Shown here piece after piece: positions 37,185 to 46,007 of a stretch of DNA of 64,000 nucleotides (positions within the stretch are counted from its first letter, which is position 1; each line of letters opens with the position of its first letter). A program made the translations under genes and the position numbers. The notes beneath the pieces were generated by a model. The model made no database searches. It was not told the DNA's origin and saw only the letters and a program-made list of their open reading frames with translations. This DNA is from Salinispora cortesiana (GTDB lineage: Bacteria > Actinomycetota > Actinomycetes > Mycobacteriales > Micromonosporaceae). The stretch is from contig NZ_AXVR01000012.1 of assembly GCF_000484695.1 (NCBI RefSeq), positions 41,525 to 105,524 of the forward strand, read 5' to 3'.

Positions 37185-38147
37185 ATGAGGGGCAAGGCTC
37201 CATTGGGCACTCGCATCCTGCGCGACACCCTTGACTGGGAGGCTATGACCGACGATCAGGTGATCGCCGCCCGGGAAAGAGCCAACCGCAAGGCATCGTC
37301 ACGGGTCGGACGGATCGTCACCGGGCTGCCGGATCGTCGCGCCCGGATCGAGGAGACCACCATCAACCTTCCGGGCCGCCGACTGATGCTACGGACGTAC
37401 CGCCCGAAGAGCACCGACCGGCGGCTACCACTGATCGTCTCGTTCCACGGAGGAGGTTTCATCTCGGGCACGGCCGCGCAGAACGACTGGCTCAACAGTC
37501 ACCTCGCGGCCCGCTGTCCAGCCGTGGTCGTCTCAGTGGAGTACCGGCTCGCTCCGGAGCATCCACTGCCCCGGCCGGTTGACGACGGCTACGACACACT
37601 CCTCCGGCTTGTCGACGGAGCCGTCGGCCAGGGCATCGACCCCACGGCGATCGCGGTCATGGGCGAAAGCGCCGGCGGCATGATCGCCGCGCTCGTTGCG
37701 TTGCGTGCCCGCAAGGACGGCCCACTGCTAGGCGCCCAGGTGCTGAACTATCCGACTACGGACTGGACCGAGACCATGACCGACTATCCCTCAATGGTGG
37801 AAAATGCCGACAACCCCGCGCTGCCACTGTCGCGATTGCGCGCGGGACGCAAGCTGAGCTTGCCCTCGGCCCTCGACCCCCGCAGCGTGTCTCCGCTGAA
37901 GTTCGACAGCCTGGCTGGTCTACCACCGACGCTGGTCGTCATCGCCGCACTGGATCCGGTGGCCGACCACGGTCGCCGGTACGTCGAACGGCTCCGCGAG
38001 GACGGCACCGAGGCCAGCCTGTCCTGTTACCCGCGGGCCACCCACTCCTTCCTCAGCACACCGGGGCTGGTTCCCGCCGCCCGACCCGCACGCCGCGAGA
38101 TCCTCGCCTTCCTGCGCGGCCAGCTGGATCAGGCTCTCCCCGGCTAA
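37185..38147 (+). CDS. Alpha/beta hydrolase, hormone-sensitive lipase (acetyl hydrolase) family
   Basis: A 320-residue esterase/lipase. SFHGGGFISG is the HGGG oxyanion motif, VVSVEYRLAPEHPLPRPVDDGY the family signature, VMGESAGGMIAALVALRA the nucleophile elbow, VIAALDPVADHG the catalytic Asp and PRATHSFLS the catalytic His. ATG at 37185 has GGGAGGG 5-10 bases before it. An alternative TTG at 37089, with AAGGAG at good spacing, would add 32 residues containing three cysteines. It is followed by an AraC regulator on the same strand, which may control it. Confidence 0.88.
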   Translation: MRGKAPLGTRILRDTLDWEAMTDDQVIAARERANRKASSRVGRIVTGLPDRRARIEETTINLPGRRLMLRTYRPKSTDRRLPLIVSFHGGGFISGTAAQNDWLNSHLAARCPAVVVSVEYRLAPEHPLPRPVDDGYDTLLRLVDGAVGQGIDPTAIAVMGESAGGMIAALVALRARKDGPLLGAQVLNYPTTDWTETMTDYPSMVENADNPALPLSRLRAGRKLSLPSALDPRSVSPLKFDSLAGLPPTLVVIAALDPVADHGRRYVERLREDGTEASLSCYPRATHSFLSTPGLVPAARPARREILAFLRGQLDQALPG

Positions 38148-38218
38148 CCGGACCACCCTGGTGTTCAGGGAACCACCTCGCTCCGAGCAACGCCCGATGT
38201 CGCTCGTACCATGGCGAC

Positions 38219-39067
38219 ATGCGACCTGCCGAGCCGCTTCCAGCCGGCGTACCTACCTGGGACATCGCGGTCCCATCACGGCCGAGCCGGCTGGCGGGGG
38301 TGACCATGGCAGGTTTCAGCGACCGCGCGAACGGCCTCATCGAGGTCGACGCGATCCCGCCCCCTGCTGTCGTGGTGGTCATCAGCCTCGGCGACCAACC
38401 AATCGTTGTCAACGACGGTACTGGTCGGCAACGGCGGGAACGAATCGTCACCGGACTCGCACCCCACGGCGTTCGGGGGCAGGGGCTAGCCGGAAGCTTC
38501 GAGTGCCTACAGGTGCGGTTGTCACCGGTGGTCGCGCACACGGTCCTGGGCACCGCATCGGAGTTGGGCAGAGCGGTAGTCGCCCTCGATGACCTCTGGG
38601 GGCACGATGCCGCGCGGATCCAAGAACAATTGCGCGCTGCCACGTCGTGGGATGAACGGTTCGCGATCGCGGAGGTGGTGTTGGGTCGACGTCTCGACAG
38701 CGGCCGTGTGGTTGACCCGGAAGTCGTCTACTGCTGGCGGCAGATGGTGGCCAGTCGGGGACGCGTGCGGGTCGAGTGGCTGGCGACTGAGGTCGGATGG
38801 AGCCGCCAGCGTCTGTGGTCCCGGTTCCGATCGCAGATCGGCCTCACCCCCAAGCGCGCCGCCCAGCTGGTCCGCTTTGACCATGCAGCCCACCGCCTCG
38901 CCGCAGGTCACAGCACCGCTGTGGTGGCGGCAGACAGCGGTTACGCCGACCAGTCCCACCTCCATCGGGACATCGTGGCCTTCGCCGGGGTGACGCCTGC
39001 CGCCGTTGCGATCGCGCCGTTCCTCGCTGTCGACGATGTCGCGTGGGCCGACCGGCCGACACGGTGA
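38219..39067 (+). CDS. AraC family transcriptional regulator
   Basis: A 282-residue regulator. The N-terminal ligand domain is cupin-like (PAVVVVISLGDQPIVVNDGTG, CLQVRLSPVVAHTVLG). The C-terminal AraC/XylS double helix-turn-helix reads VRVEWLATEVGWSRQRLWSRFRSQIGLTPKRAAQLVRFDHAAHRL, then VAADSGYADQSHLHRDIVAFAGVTPAA. It lies 71 bases after the hydrolase gene on the same strand, so it may be an activator of that gene. Codon use is a little less GC-biased than the surrounding housekeeping genes. Confidence 0.85.
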   Translation: MRPAEPLPAGVPTWDIAVPSRPSRLAGVTMAGFSDRANGLIEVDAIPPPAVVVVISLGDQPIVVNDGTGRQRRERIVTGLAPHGVRGQGLAGSFECLQVRLSPVVAHTVLGTASELGRAVVALDDLWGHDAARIQEQLRAATSWDERFAIAEVVLGRRLDSGRVVDPEVVYCWRQMVASRGRVRVEWLATEVGWSRQRLWSRFRSQIGLTPKRAAQLVRFDHAAHRLAAGHSTAVVAADSGYADQSHLHRDIVAFAGVTPAAVAIAPFLAVDDVAWADRPTR

Positions 39068-39095
39068 GTTTCGTATTCTGCGTCCGCAAGCCCGG

Positions 39096-39467
39096 TCACC
39101 CGCTTCGCCGAACCAGCGTGCCGGTCGGGTGTCGACCACCGGCAGGCGCCGCCGCCGAGCCGGTCGGGGGTCGGCCAACGGTCGGAGCCGCCGCCGAGCC
39201 GGTGTAGGTAGTGCCGGGCCGGGCCATCGGTGGCACGATGCGCTTGCGAACCGGATCCACCGGTGGCGGGCCGGCGAGCGCGGACGCGATCGCCGCCTGG
39301 GCGTCGCGCCGACGCCGGTTCCAGGCGCCGCGGTCACCATCGAAGTAGCCCTGCCGATAGCCGAACCGGTAACCGATCCGGTAGCTGAGCTGACCATGCA
39401 GGCGACCTGCGGCGTAGCTGGTGGCGGTCAGGACGCAGACGAGGAGCAGGGCGAGGAGTGGGCTCAT
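39096..39467 (-). CDS. Small hypothetical protein with an N-terminal membrane helix
   Basis: A 123-residue protein. It begins MSPLLALLLVCVLTATSYAAGRLHGQL (signal anchor), then a Tyr/Arg/Gly segment RIGYRFGYRQGYFDGDRGAWNRRRRDAQAA. The C-terminal tail contains a duplicated block TGSAAAP.GR.PTG. Function is unknown. ATG at 39467 is chosen because it begins the hydrophobic segment and lies 31 bases after the upstream gene's stop. The two small genes are probably one transcript. Confidence 0.55.
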   Translation of the reverse strand: MSPLLALLLVCVLTATSYAAGRLHGQLSYRIGYRFGYRQGYFDGDRGAWNRRRRDAQAAIASALAGPPPVDPVRKRIVPPMARPGTTYTGSAAAPTVGRPPTGSAAAPAGGRHPTGTLVRRSG

Positions 39468-39498
39468 CCGGCCACTCCGGACGGTGGGCAGTGTGGAC

Positions 39499-39843
39499 TC
39501 ATCGTTCCTCCGGCTCAACCGGGGTGGGATCCACGACGAGTAGCTGGTCGAGGTCAGCTGTACCGACCTGTTCGACCAGCTCGACGCTGATCCGGCACCC
39601 GTCCAGGACAACCTCGGCCACCGACGAGCGGCGGATCTCGCCGCCCGCGTCGTAGACGCGGACGCTGAGCTCCGGACAACCGAGGTGGGTACGCCAGGCG
39701 TGCCACTCCGCCCGGTCCCCGACGCTGAGGGAGAGGTAACGGGAACCCCGGGCGAGGTAGAGGCGCCAGGGCGCGCTCAAACCAGTGGCTACCCCGGCGG
39801 CGATCAGGCCGAAGGCCTGCGCTCGGGTGGCGAGTTCGGTCAC
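39499..39843 (-). CDS. Small hypothetical protein (114 aa)
   Basis: A 114-residue soluble protein with no recognised domain: LATRAQAFGLIAAGVATGLSAPWRLYLARGSRYLSLSVGDRAEW, then HLGCPELSVRVYDAGGEIRRSSVAEVVLDGCRISVELVEQVG. It looks like a small mixed alpha/beta domain. GTG at 39843 follows GAGGGGGA, a good ribosome-binding site. It is divergent from the XRE gene at 40111 and may be part of the same regulatory pair. Confidence 0.6.
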   Translation of the reverse strand: MTELATRAQAFGLIAAGVATGLSAPWRLYLARGSRYLSLSVGDRAEWHAWRTHLGCPELSVRVYDAGGEIRRSSVAEVVLDGCRISVELVEQVGTADLDQLLVVDPTPVEPEER

Positions 39844-39903
39844 CAGGTCCCCCTCGTGCCGGAGATATCACGCATGGAAGCAAGCAGTCATCGTCTCCTG
39901 CAC

Positions 39904-40036
39904 GGACACACGGTAAAGTGTCCCACGAGCGTGACAGTATCAGCTTTTCGTCTGATTCCCCCCAACCGCTCGCCCACCTATTCGCCCCAGGTGAAGGCCG
40001 GGGGATGTAGCACCCACCCGGACAGTGAAAAGCTGA
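39904..40036. repeat. Inverted repeats in the divergent region between the small gene and the XRE regulator
   Basis: GGACAC (39904-39909) and GTGTCC (39918-39923) form a short palindrome. TCAGCTTTTC (39940-39949) and its exact complement GAAAAGCTGA (40027-40036) form a 10-bp inverted repeat 78 bases apart. GTGAC precedes the first arm and GTCAC follows the second. These are candidate operator half-sites. Confidence 0.35.
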
Positions 40037-40110
40037 GCATGTCGTCACATTCGCGTGACAACCGCGTGCCAGGAGCCCATTCGAGGGCTCCGTGGCCGTA
40101 CGGTCACCAG

Positions 40111-40554
40111 GTGACCGAGACGGCCAACGCACGGAAGATCGCCTTCGCCACCTTCGTCCGTCGCGCGCTCGACGAGGCCCGGGCCACCCGAGCGTGGAGC
40201 GGCACTGAGGTCTCCCGACGCACCGGCGTCTCCCGGCAGACGATCAACCGATGGGTCCGGGGCGACTGGGCCAGCGACCCCGAGGCGGAACGCGTCGTGG
40301 CGTTCTGTGAGGGACTCGGGCTGGATCCGGCAGCCGCCTTCACCACCCTGGGCTGGGACCGGCGGAGCACCCCCCACCGGGCCGGGACGATCCCGCCGCC
40401 GATGGATCCCGATGTCGAGGCGCTGCTACGTCGACTGGTTGATCCCGAGGTGTCGGACGCGGAGAAGTTCCACATTCGAGAAACAATTCGTTACCTCGCG
40501 TATCGTCCGACTCTCCCAACAACAGCACCAAACCGGGGCAAACAGGTTGGCTGA
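40111..40554 (+). CDS. XRE-type helix-turn-helix regulator
   Basis: A 147-residue DNA-binding protein: ATRAWSGTEVSRRTGVSRQTINRWVRGDWASDPEAERVVAFCEGLGLDPAAAF, a Cro/CI-type helix-turn-helix in residues 15-70. The C-terminus contains DPDVEALLRRLVDPEVSDAEKFHIRETIRYLAYR. It begins at GTG 40111; an ATG further upstream (40039) is in frame but adds a non-conserved segment. It is divergent from two small unknown genes. Its target is unknown. Confidence 0.75.
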   Translation: MTETANARKIAFATFVRRALDEARATRAWSGTEVSRRTGVSRQTINRWVRGDWASDPEAERVVAFCEGLGLDPAAAFTTLGWDRRSTPHRAGTIPPPMDPDVEALLRRLVDPEVSDAEKFHIRETIRYLAYRPTLPTTAPNRGKQVG

Positions 40555-40713
40555 TCCTCAGATGGCGAAAGAACAGCAGGTCAGACTCATTCGTTTCGCT
40601 CCCGGGCCCGGATCGGCACGCTAGCGTCCGTACTCGTACTGCTTGGGCTCGTCGTCGGCGGGGGGACGGGAAGGCCGAACCCAGCCCTGCGGGACAGAAG
40701 GAGGGGTCTGTCC

Positions 40714-41067
40714 ATGACCCTGAAGTGGTTGGCAGTCGTGGTCGGCACCGTGTCCCTGACGCTGTGTGTGACCGGGAACGCGGTGACCCTGGCGGTCAAC
40801 GGCGGGCAGCTTCCCCTGCTCGTCAACCTCGTCGCGCTCACCGCCACCGGCACCGCCGTCGTCCTGGCCGTGCTCGCCGAACTGAACGACCGACTCAACG
40901 ACCGAATCAGCGCGCTCACCGAGTTCCTGGTGGCCCGGCTCAACGAGATCGAATCCAACACCGGTGACCGAAACTCCGGCTTCGTCGAGGGCTACCTGCT
41001 CAGTCACAGTCGGGAAGCCACCGTCGTCCCGATCGGGCGTCGGAGACGGGAAGCCGCCGAACGCTGA
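40714..41067 (+). CDS. Small membrane protein of unknown function
   Basis: A 117-residue protein with two hydrophobic helices (WLAVVVGTVSLTLCVTGNAVTLAV and LPLLVNLVALTATGTAVVLAVLAEL). An amphipathic coiled segment follows (NDRLNDRISALTEFLVARLNEIES), then a basic tail (RRRREAAER). The pattern suggests a small membrane-bound scaffold or regulator. No family is recognised. It precedes otsB by about 100 bases on the same strand. Confidence 0.55.
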   Translation: MTLKWLAVVVGTVSLTLCVTGNAVTLAVNGGQLPLLVNLVALTATGTAVVLAVLAELNDRLNDRISALTEFLVARLNEIESNTGDRNSGFVEGYLLSHSREATVVPIGRRRREAAER

Positions 41068-41167
41068 ACGCCGCCGCCAAAGCCCGTCCTCCACCCGCCA
41101 CCCGACCCGGTGGCCGGGTACCTCACGGCCACGATTGAGCCGCTCCGAGCGGGGTACGCTGTCGCGC

Positions 41168-41992
41168 GTGCCGCCGTTGAATCTGGGCAAGCAGCCGCCG
41201 AGAACCCCGTTCACCGCCGACCTCGCCTGGCAGACAACCGCTGCCCGGGCGGCCGGAACCGTCCTCTTCTTCGACTTCGATGGCACCCTCGCGCCGGTCC
41301 GGGACGACCCGACGGCGGTGCACCCCGCACCAAAAGTGCTCACCGCCATCGAGGCGCTCGCTCCCGTCGTCCGTCGGATCGCGATCGTCTCCGCACGCCC
41401 GGTCGATTTCCTCCGCGAGCGACTCGGCGATCTCGCCGGCGTTGACCTCTACGGCCTCTACGGCCTGGAGCACAGCCACTCCGACGGCGAAACCGTCACC
41501 GAACCGGCGGCGCTGCCCTGGGTACCGACCATGGCAGAGCTGACCGACAGGGCGCGCACCGAGCTGCCCGAGGGCACCCTGGTGGAGTACAAGCGGCTCT
41601 CGGTGGCGCTGCACTGGCGAACCGCCCCGCAGCTCGGCTCGGCGGTAACCCAGTGGGGTCGCGCCCAGGCCGAGCAGCTCGGCCTCCGAGTCCAGGCCGG
41701 ACGGATGGTCCTGGAGCTGAAGCCTCCGGTCGACCGGGACAAGGGCATGGTCATCGACGAGGTGGTGCGAGACGCGGAGGCCGCCTGGTACTTCGGCGAC
41801 GACGTGTCGGACATCAAGGCCTTCGCGGCGCTGCGCGCCCGTACCGCCGCCGACCCGCACTTCTTCGGCGTCTGCGTCGCCGTCGCCAACCCGGAGACCG
41901 GCGAAGAGGTCGCCGCCGCCGCGGACCTGACCATCGACTCACCCACCGACCTCGGCGACTTCCTGACCGCCGCCGCGCGCCGGCTGGCCTGA
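41168..41992 (+). CDS. otsB: Trehalose-6-phosphate phosphatase
   Basis: A 274-residue HAD-family phosphatase that removes phosphate from trehalose 6-phosphate. The nucleophile motif is FFDFDGTLAPVRDDP, motif II the Ser in AIVSARPVDFL, and the third and fourth motifs KPPVDRDKGMVIDEVV and YFGDDVSDIKAFAAL. The frame is open upstream, but GTG at 41168 gives the family-like N-terminus. No partner otsA is in the window. It converges with the Z-prenyl synthase gene. Confidence 0.9.
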   Translation: MPPLNLGKQPPRTPFTADLAWQTTAARAAGTVLFFDFDGTLAPVRDDPTAVHPAPKVLTAIEALAPVVRRIAIVSARPVDFLRERLGDLAGVDLYGLYGLEHSHSDGETVTEPAALPWVPTMAELTDRARTELPEGTLVEYKRLSVALHWRTAPQLGSAVTQWGRAQAEQLGLRVQAGRMVLELKPPVDRDKGMVIDEVVRDAEAAWYFGDDVSDIKAFAALRARTAADPHFFGVCVAVANPETGEEVAAAADLTIDSPTDLGDFLTAAARRLA

Positions 41993-42109
41993 CTCCCACA
42001 CTCCGACGCACCCAGCGGTCGGAGCCCACCTCGCCCCGGGGCTGACCCGCCGCTGATCATGTGCGCGGTCGCCCGGGGGGCCGGTCGGCGAAGGCGGTCC
42101 CCGGGGGGA

Positions 42110-42880
42110 TCAGATGCCGAAGCGACGCTGACGGGTGGCGTAGGAACGCAGCGCGCGAAGAAAGTCAACCCGGCGGAAATCCGGCCAGTTCAACTCGCAG
42201 AAGTAGAACTCCGAGTGGACGGACTGCCAGAGCAGGAAACCGGACATGCGCTGTTCGCCGCTGGTCCGGATGATCAGATCGGGGTCCGGCAGCCCCCGGG
42301 TGTAGAGGTGCTCGGTGATGTGCTCGACATCGAACGTCTCGGCCAGCTGCTCGATGCTGGTGCCGGCCTTCGCGTGCTCGTGCAGGAACGACCGCACCGC
42401 GTCGGCGATCTCGCGCCGGCCGCCGTAGCCCACGGCGATGTTGACCTGTGCGCCACCGACTCGGTCCCGGGTCCGCTCCGCCGCTGCCTTGAGCGCCGCC
42501 GCGTGCTGCGCCGGCAACACGTCGAGCGCCCCGACCATCCGCAGCCGCCAGGGGTTGCCCTCCTCGGCCAGCTCGCTCGTCAGGTCCTCGATGATCTGCA
42601 ACAACGGATCAAGCTGAGCGGCCGGGCGAGTGAGATTGTCGGTGGAGAGCAGCCAGAGCGTCACATGCCCGACGCCGGCCGCGTCACACCACCGCAGCAG
42701 TTCCTTGATCCGCTCGGCGCCGACCCGGTGGCCGTCGTTGGGGTCAACGAACCCCATCTCCCGCGCCCACCTGCGGTTACCGTCGCACATCACGCCGACA
42801 TGCTGAGGCACCGGCTTGCCCGCCAGCTTGGCCGTGAGCCGGCGTTCGTACACCGAATAGACAACGTCCCGCAGAGTCAT
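42110..42880 (-). CDS. Isoprenyl transferase (Z-farnesyl diphosphate synthase-like)
   Basis: A 256-residue cis-prenyltransferase. GVMCDGNRRWAREMGF holds the catalytic Asp33, LLSTDNLTRP and GYGGRREIADAVRSFL are the central motifs, and DLIIRTSGEQRMSGFLLWQSVHSEFYF the C-terminal signature. The pattern resembles the short-chain Rv1086-type enzyme (Z-FPP synthase) more than the undecaprenyl type. ATG at 42880 is the conserved start. It is 31 bases after the geranylgeranyl reductase-like stop, so the genes probably form an isoprenoid operon. Product length cannot be determined from sequence. Confidence 0.9.
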   Translation of the reverse strand: MTLRDVVYSVYERRLTAKLAGKPVPQHVGVMCDGNRRWAREMGFVDPNDGHRVGAERIKELLRWCDAAGVGHVTLWLLSTDNLTRPAAQLDPLLQIIEDLTSELAEEGNPWRLRMVGALDVLPAQHAAALKAAAERTRDRVGGAQVNIAVGYGGRREIADAVRSFLHEHAKAGTSIEQLAETFDVEHITEHLYTRGLPDPDLIIRTSGEQRMSGFLLWQSVHSEFYFCELNWPDFRRVDFLRALRSYATRQRRFGI

Positions 42881-42911
42881 CACCTGCCAGGGTAGCGACC
42901 GGGACGACGCC

Positions 42912-44132
42912 TCACGGCTCGGGATGCCGATCCCCGACGGCCAGGCCACGCCCGATCATGGCCAACGTGCGAAGGTCCAACCGGCCGTCGCCGAGCCCCA
43001 ACTCCACCACCGCCCGATACACCTGCTCATCGCGGTTGGCCGCCCACACCGCTGCGTCGACCACCGACCGCCGCCGGGCGAGCCAGGCCGCAACCGAACT
43101 GTGCCGCAGATGACCACCGAGTCGACGACGAAGCGCCGCGGTGTAGCGCCGAGCGACCTGCTCCGGCGTGCGGCCCGCCGCAGTGCCGGCGAGCGCTCCG
43201 GAGAGCAGCGCGTAGAAGATCCCCTCCCCGGTGAACGGGTTGATCAACGAGAGCGCGTCACCCGCCAACACCGCCCGGCCGCGCCCCGGCACCGGTCGGT
43301 GGGTGGAGAGCGGCAGGTGATGGGCCCGCAGGGCGGTAACCGCCGCCGGATCGACCCCGGGCAGCAACGCTGGAATCCGCGCAACGAGGTGTTCCCGGGT
43401 CAGCGACTCACCACGGAGCACCTCCCCGTACCCGATGTTCGCCCGTCCATCGCCGATCGGGAAGGACCAGGCGTATGCCGGCCAGCGGGCGGCCGACGTG
43501 ACGATGAGCTGTTCCGGTGGGCCGGGCGGCGCGGGCGCATAGCCCCGGATCGCCAGGGCCAGGTGGCGGTCCGGGTTCGGGGGGTACCCCAGTGCCCGGC
43601 GCACGACTGAGCCCGCGCCGTCGGCACCCACCACGGCTCGCCCGGCGATCCGTCCGTCCAGCACGACCCGGTCCGCCCGCACCTCGACCCGACGTACCAC
43701 GTGCCGGCGCAGCTCGGCGCCGGCCGCGACCGCTGCCGCGACCAACCGAGCATCAAAGACGGTTCGGGGCACCGTGTACGCCGGGCGGGGTAGCGCCCGC
43801 GCCACCGCCGGGCCGCCCGGGGCGACCAGGCGGAGCGCGGGTAGCGGGGCGTACCCGACTACCGGGTCGGGTACGCCCAGCCCGGCCAGGACATCCAGCG
43901 CATGCGCGGCGATCCCGTCCCCGCAGGCCTTGTCCCGAGGGAAGTCGGCCCGATCCAGCAGGAGTACTCGGGCTCCTGTCCGGCGGGCGGCGATGGCGGC
44001 GGCCGAACCCGCCGGCCCCGCCCCCACCACCACGACATCGAACTCGTCGCCCCCATCGGCCGGCCCGGTCGCCACGTCGCGCCCCCTCTCCGGCGCCGAG
44101 CTACTGCGCTCGGCAGCCGTCGTAGGGATCAT
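42912..44132 (-). CDS. Geranylgeranyl reductase family FAD-dependent oxidoreductase
   Basis: A 406-residue flavoprotein of the PHBH fold. FDVVVVGAGPAGSAAAIAARRTGARVLLLDRADFPRDKACGDGI is the dinucleotide-binding motif plus DG segment. WPAYAWSFPIGDGRANIGYGEVL carries the PxxYxWxFP motif of geranylgeranyl reductases. GRAVLAGDALSLINPFTGEGIFYALLSG is the second FAD motif. It probably saturates polyprenyl double bonds (for example of a menaquinone or polyprenyl phosphate). It is directly upstream of the cis-prenyl synthase, supporting an isoprenoid role. The first 29 residues are variable, so the start is uncertain. Confidence 0.85.
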   Translation of the reverse strand: MIPTTAAERSSSAPERGRDVATGPADGGDEFDVVVVGAGPAGSAAAIAARRTGARVLLLDRADFPRDKACGDGIAAHALDVLAGLGVPDPVVGYAPLPALRLVAPGGPAVARALPRPAYTVPRTVFDARLVAAAVAAGAELRRHVVRRVEVRADRVVLDGRIAGRAVVGADGAGSVVRRALGYPPNPDRHLALAIRGYAPAPPGPPEQLIVTSAARWPAYAWSFPIGDGRANIGYGEVLRGESLTREHLVARIPALLPGVDPAAVTALRAHHLPLSTHRPVPGRGRAVLAGDALSLINPFTGEGIFYALLSGALAGTAAGRTPEQVARRYTAALRRRLGGHLRHSSVAAWLARRRSVVDAAVWAANRDEQVYRAVVELGLGDGRLDLRTLAMIGRGLAVGDRHPEP

Positions 44133-44165
44133 CCATCGCCCGTGGCGCCGGCCCAGCTACTTCCG

Positions 44166-46007
44166 CTACTTCTGCGGCTCCGCGTCGAGCCGAGCCCGCA
44201 GCGCGTCCAACTCGGCCCAGAGGACCCCGGGCAGCTTGTCCCCGAACTTCTCAAACCACTCGGTGACCAACGGCAGTTCGGCCTGCCACTCGTTCACGTC
44301 GACCTTCAGCGCGATCCGAATGTCTTCCGAGGTCATGTCCAGACCCTCGACATCCAGCGCGTCCTCGGCGGGAACCATGCCAATCGGGGTCTCCACGGCG
44401 TCGGCCCGGCCCTCGAGCCGCTCGACGATCCACTTCAGGACCCGGGAGTTCTCGCCGAATCCCGGCCAGAGGAAGCTGCCCTCGGCGTCCTTGCGGAACC
44501 AGTTGACGTAGTAGACGCTGGGCAGCTTCGACTCATCGCCGTCGGCACCCTTACCCATCTCGATCCAGTGCCGGAAGTAGTCACCGGCGTGGTAGCCGAT
44601 GAAGGGCAGCATCGCCATCGGGTCCCGACGCACGACACCGACCGCCCCCGAGGCCGCGGCGGTGGTCTCCGAGGAGAGCGTCGCACCCAGGTAGACGCCG
44701 TGCACCCAGTCCCGCGCCTCGGTGACCAGCGGAACGGTGTCCCGACGCCGACCCCCGAAGAGGATCGCGTCGATCGGTACACCGTTAGGGTCGTAGTAGT
44801 CCTCGGCGAGGATCGGGCACTGGGTGATCGGGGTGCAGAACCGGCTATTGGCGTGCGAGGAGAGCTGTTCGCTCTCCGGCGTCCAGTCATTGCCCTTCCA
44901 GTCGATGAGGTGCGCCGGGGGCTCGCCCATGCCCTCCCACCAGATGTCACCGTCGTCGGTGAGGGCCACGTTGGTGAAGACGGAGTTACCGCGGTCCAAC
45001 GTCCGCATCGCGTTGGCGTTGGTCTTCCAGTCGGTACCGGGGGCGACCCCGAAGAGGCCGTACTCCGGGTTGACCGCGTAGAGGCGTCCGTCCGGGCCGA
45101 ACCGCATCCAGGCGATGTCGTCGCCGATGGTCTCGACCTTCCAGCCCGGGATGGTCGGCTCCAGCATGGCGAGGTTGGTCTTGCCGCAGGCCGACGGGAA
45201 GGCCCCGGCGATGTGGTAGACCTTCCCCTCCGGCGAGGTGATCTTGAGGATCAGCATGTGTTCGGCGAGCCAGCCCTCGTCCCGCCCCATCACACTGGCG
45301 ATCCGCAGCGAGTAGCACTTCTTGCCGAGCAGTGAGTTGCCGCCGTAGCCGGAGCCGTAGGACCAGATCTCCCGGGTCTCCGGGAAGTGCGAGATGTACT
45401 TCGTCTCGCTGCACGGCCAAGACACGTCCTGCTGACCCGGCGCAAGCGGCGCGCCGATCGAATGCAGCGCGTGTACGAAGTCTGCGTCGTCGCCCATCGC
45501 CGCCAGGATCTTCGCGCCCATCCGGGTCATGATCCGCATCGAGACGACCACGTACGGACTGTCAGTGATCTCGATGCCGAACATCGGCTTCTCGGCCTCA
45601 ACCGGGCCCATGCAGAAGGGGATGACGTACATCGTGCGCCCGCGCATGCAGCCGCGGTACAACTCCGTCATCGTCCGCTTCATCTCGGCCGGCGCCATCC
45701 AGTTGTTGGTCGGGCCGGCGTCTGCCTCGTCCACCGAGCAGATGTAGGTGCGCTCCTCGACCCGCGCCACATCCGTCGGGTCGGTCCGCGCGTAAAACGA
45801 GTTGGGCTTCTTCTCCGGATTGAGTCGGACCAGGGTGCCGGCCTCGACGAGCTCGTCGGTGAGACGACGCCACTCTTCTTCTGACCCGTCCGCCCAGACC
45901 ACACGGTCCGGGGTGGTCAGTTCCGCGATCTCACGGACCCAGGCAAGCAGTTTGGGGTGGGATGTCGGGGCCTGATCGATACCCCGAACAGTCGCCGGAG
46001 CAACCAT
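44166..46007 (-). CDS. pckG: Phosphoenolpyruvate carboxykinase (GTP)
   Basis: A 613-residue GTP-dependent PEPCK, converting oxaloacetate to PEP for gluconeogenesis. Visible motifs are [15 protein letters not shown] (GTP P-loop with the mobile Cys), [13 protein letters not shown] (Mn/Mg site), [15 protein letters not shown] and [35 protein letters not shown] at 46007 follows AAGGAG 7 bases upstream; the open frame extends further but lacks conservation. Its leader holds a palindrome and repeats described separately. With ppc and glpX it covers PEP/oxaloacetate interconversion and gluconeogenesis. Confidence 0.97.
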   Translation of the reverse strand: MVAPATVRGIDQAPTSHPKLLAWVREIAELTTPDRVVWADGSEEEWRRLTDELVEAGTLVRLNPEKKPNSFYARTDPTDVARVEERTYICSVDEADAGPTNNWMAPAEMKRTMTELYRGCMRGRTMYVIPFCMGPVEAEKPMFGIEITDSPYVVVSMRIMTRMGAKILAAMGDDADFVHALHSIGAPLAPGQQDVSWPCSETKYISHFPETREIWSYGSGYGGNSLLGKKCYSLRIASVMGRDEGWLAEHMLILKITSPEGKVYHIAGAFPSACGKTNLAMLEPTIPGWKVETIGDDIAWMRFGPDGRLYAVNPEYGLFGVAPGTDWKTNANAMRTLDRGNSVFTNVALTDDGDIWWEGMGEPPAHLIDWKGNDWTPESEQLSSHANSRFCTPITQCPILAEDYYDPNGVPIDAILFGGRRRDTVPLVTEARDWVHGVYLGATLSSETTAAASGAVGVVRRDPMAMLPFIGYHAGDYFRHWIEMGKGADGDESKLPSVYYVNWFRKDAEGSFLWPGFGENSRVLKWIVERLEGRADAVETPIGMVPAEDALDVEGLDMTSEDIRIALKVDVNEWQAELPLVTEWFEKFGDKLPGVLWAELDALRARLDAEPQK

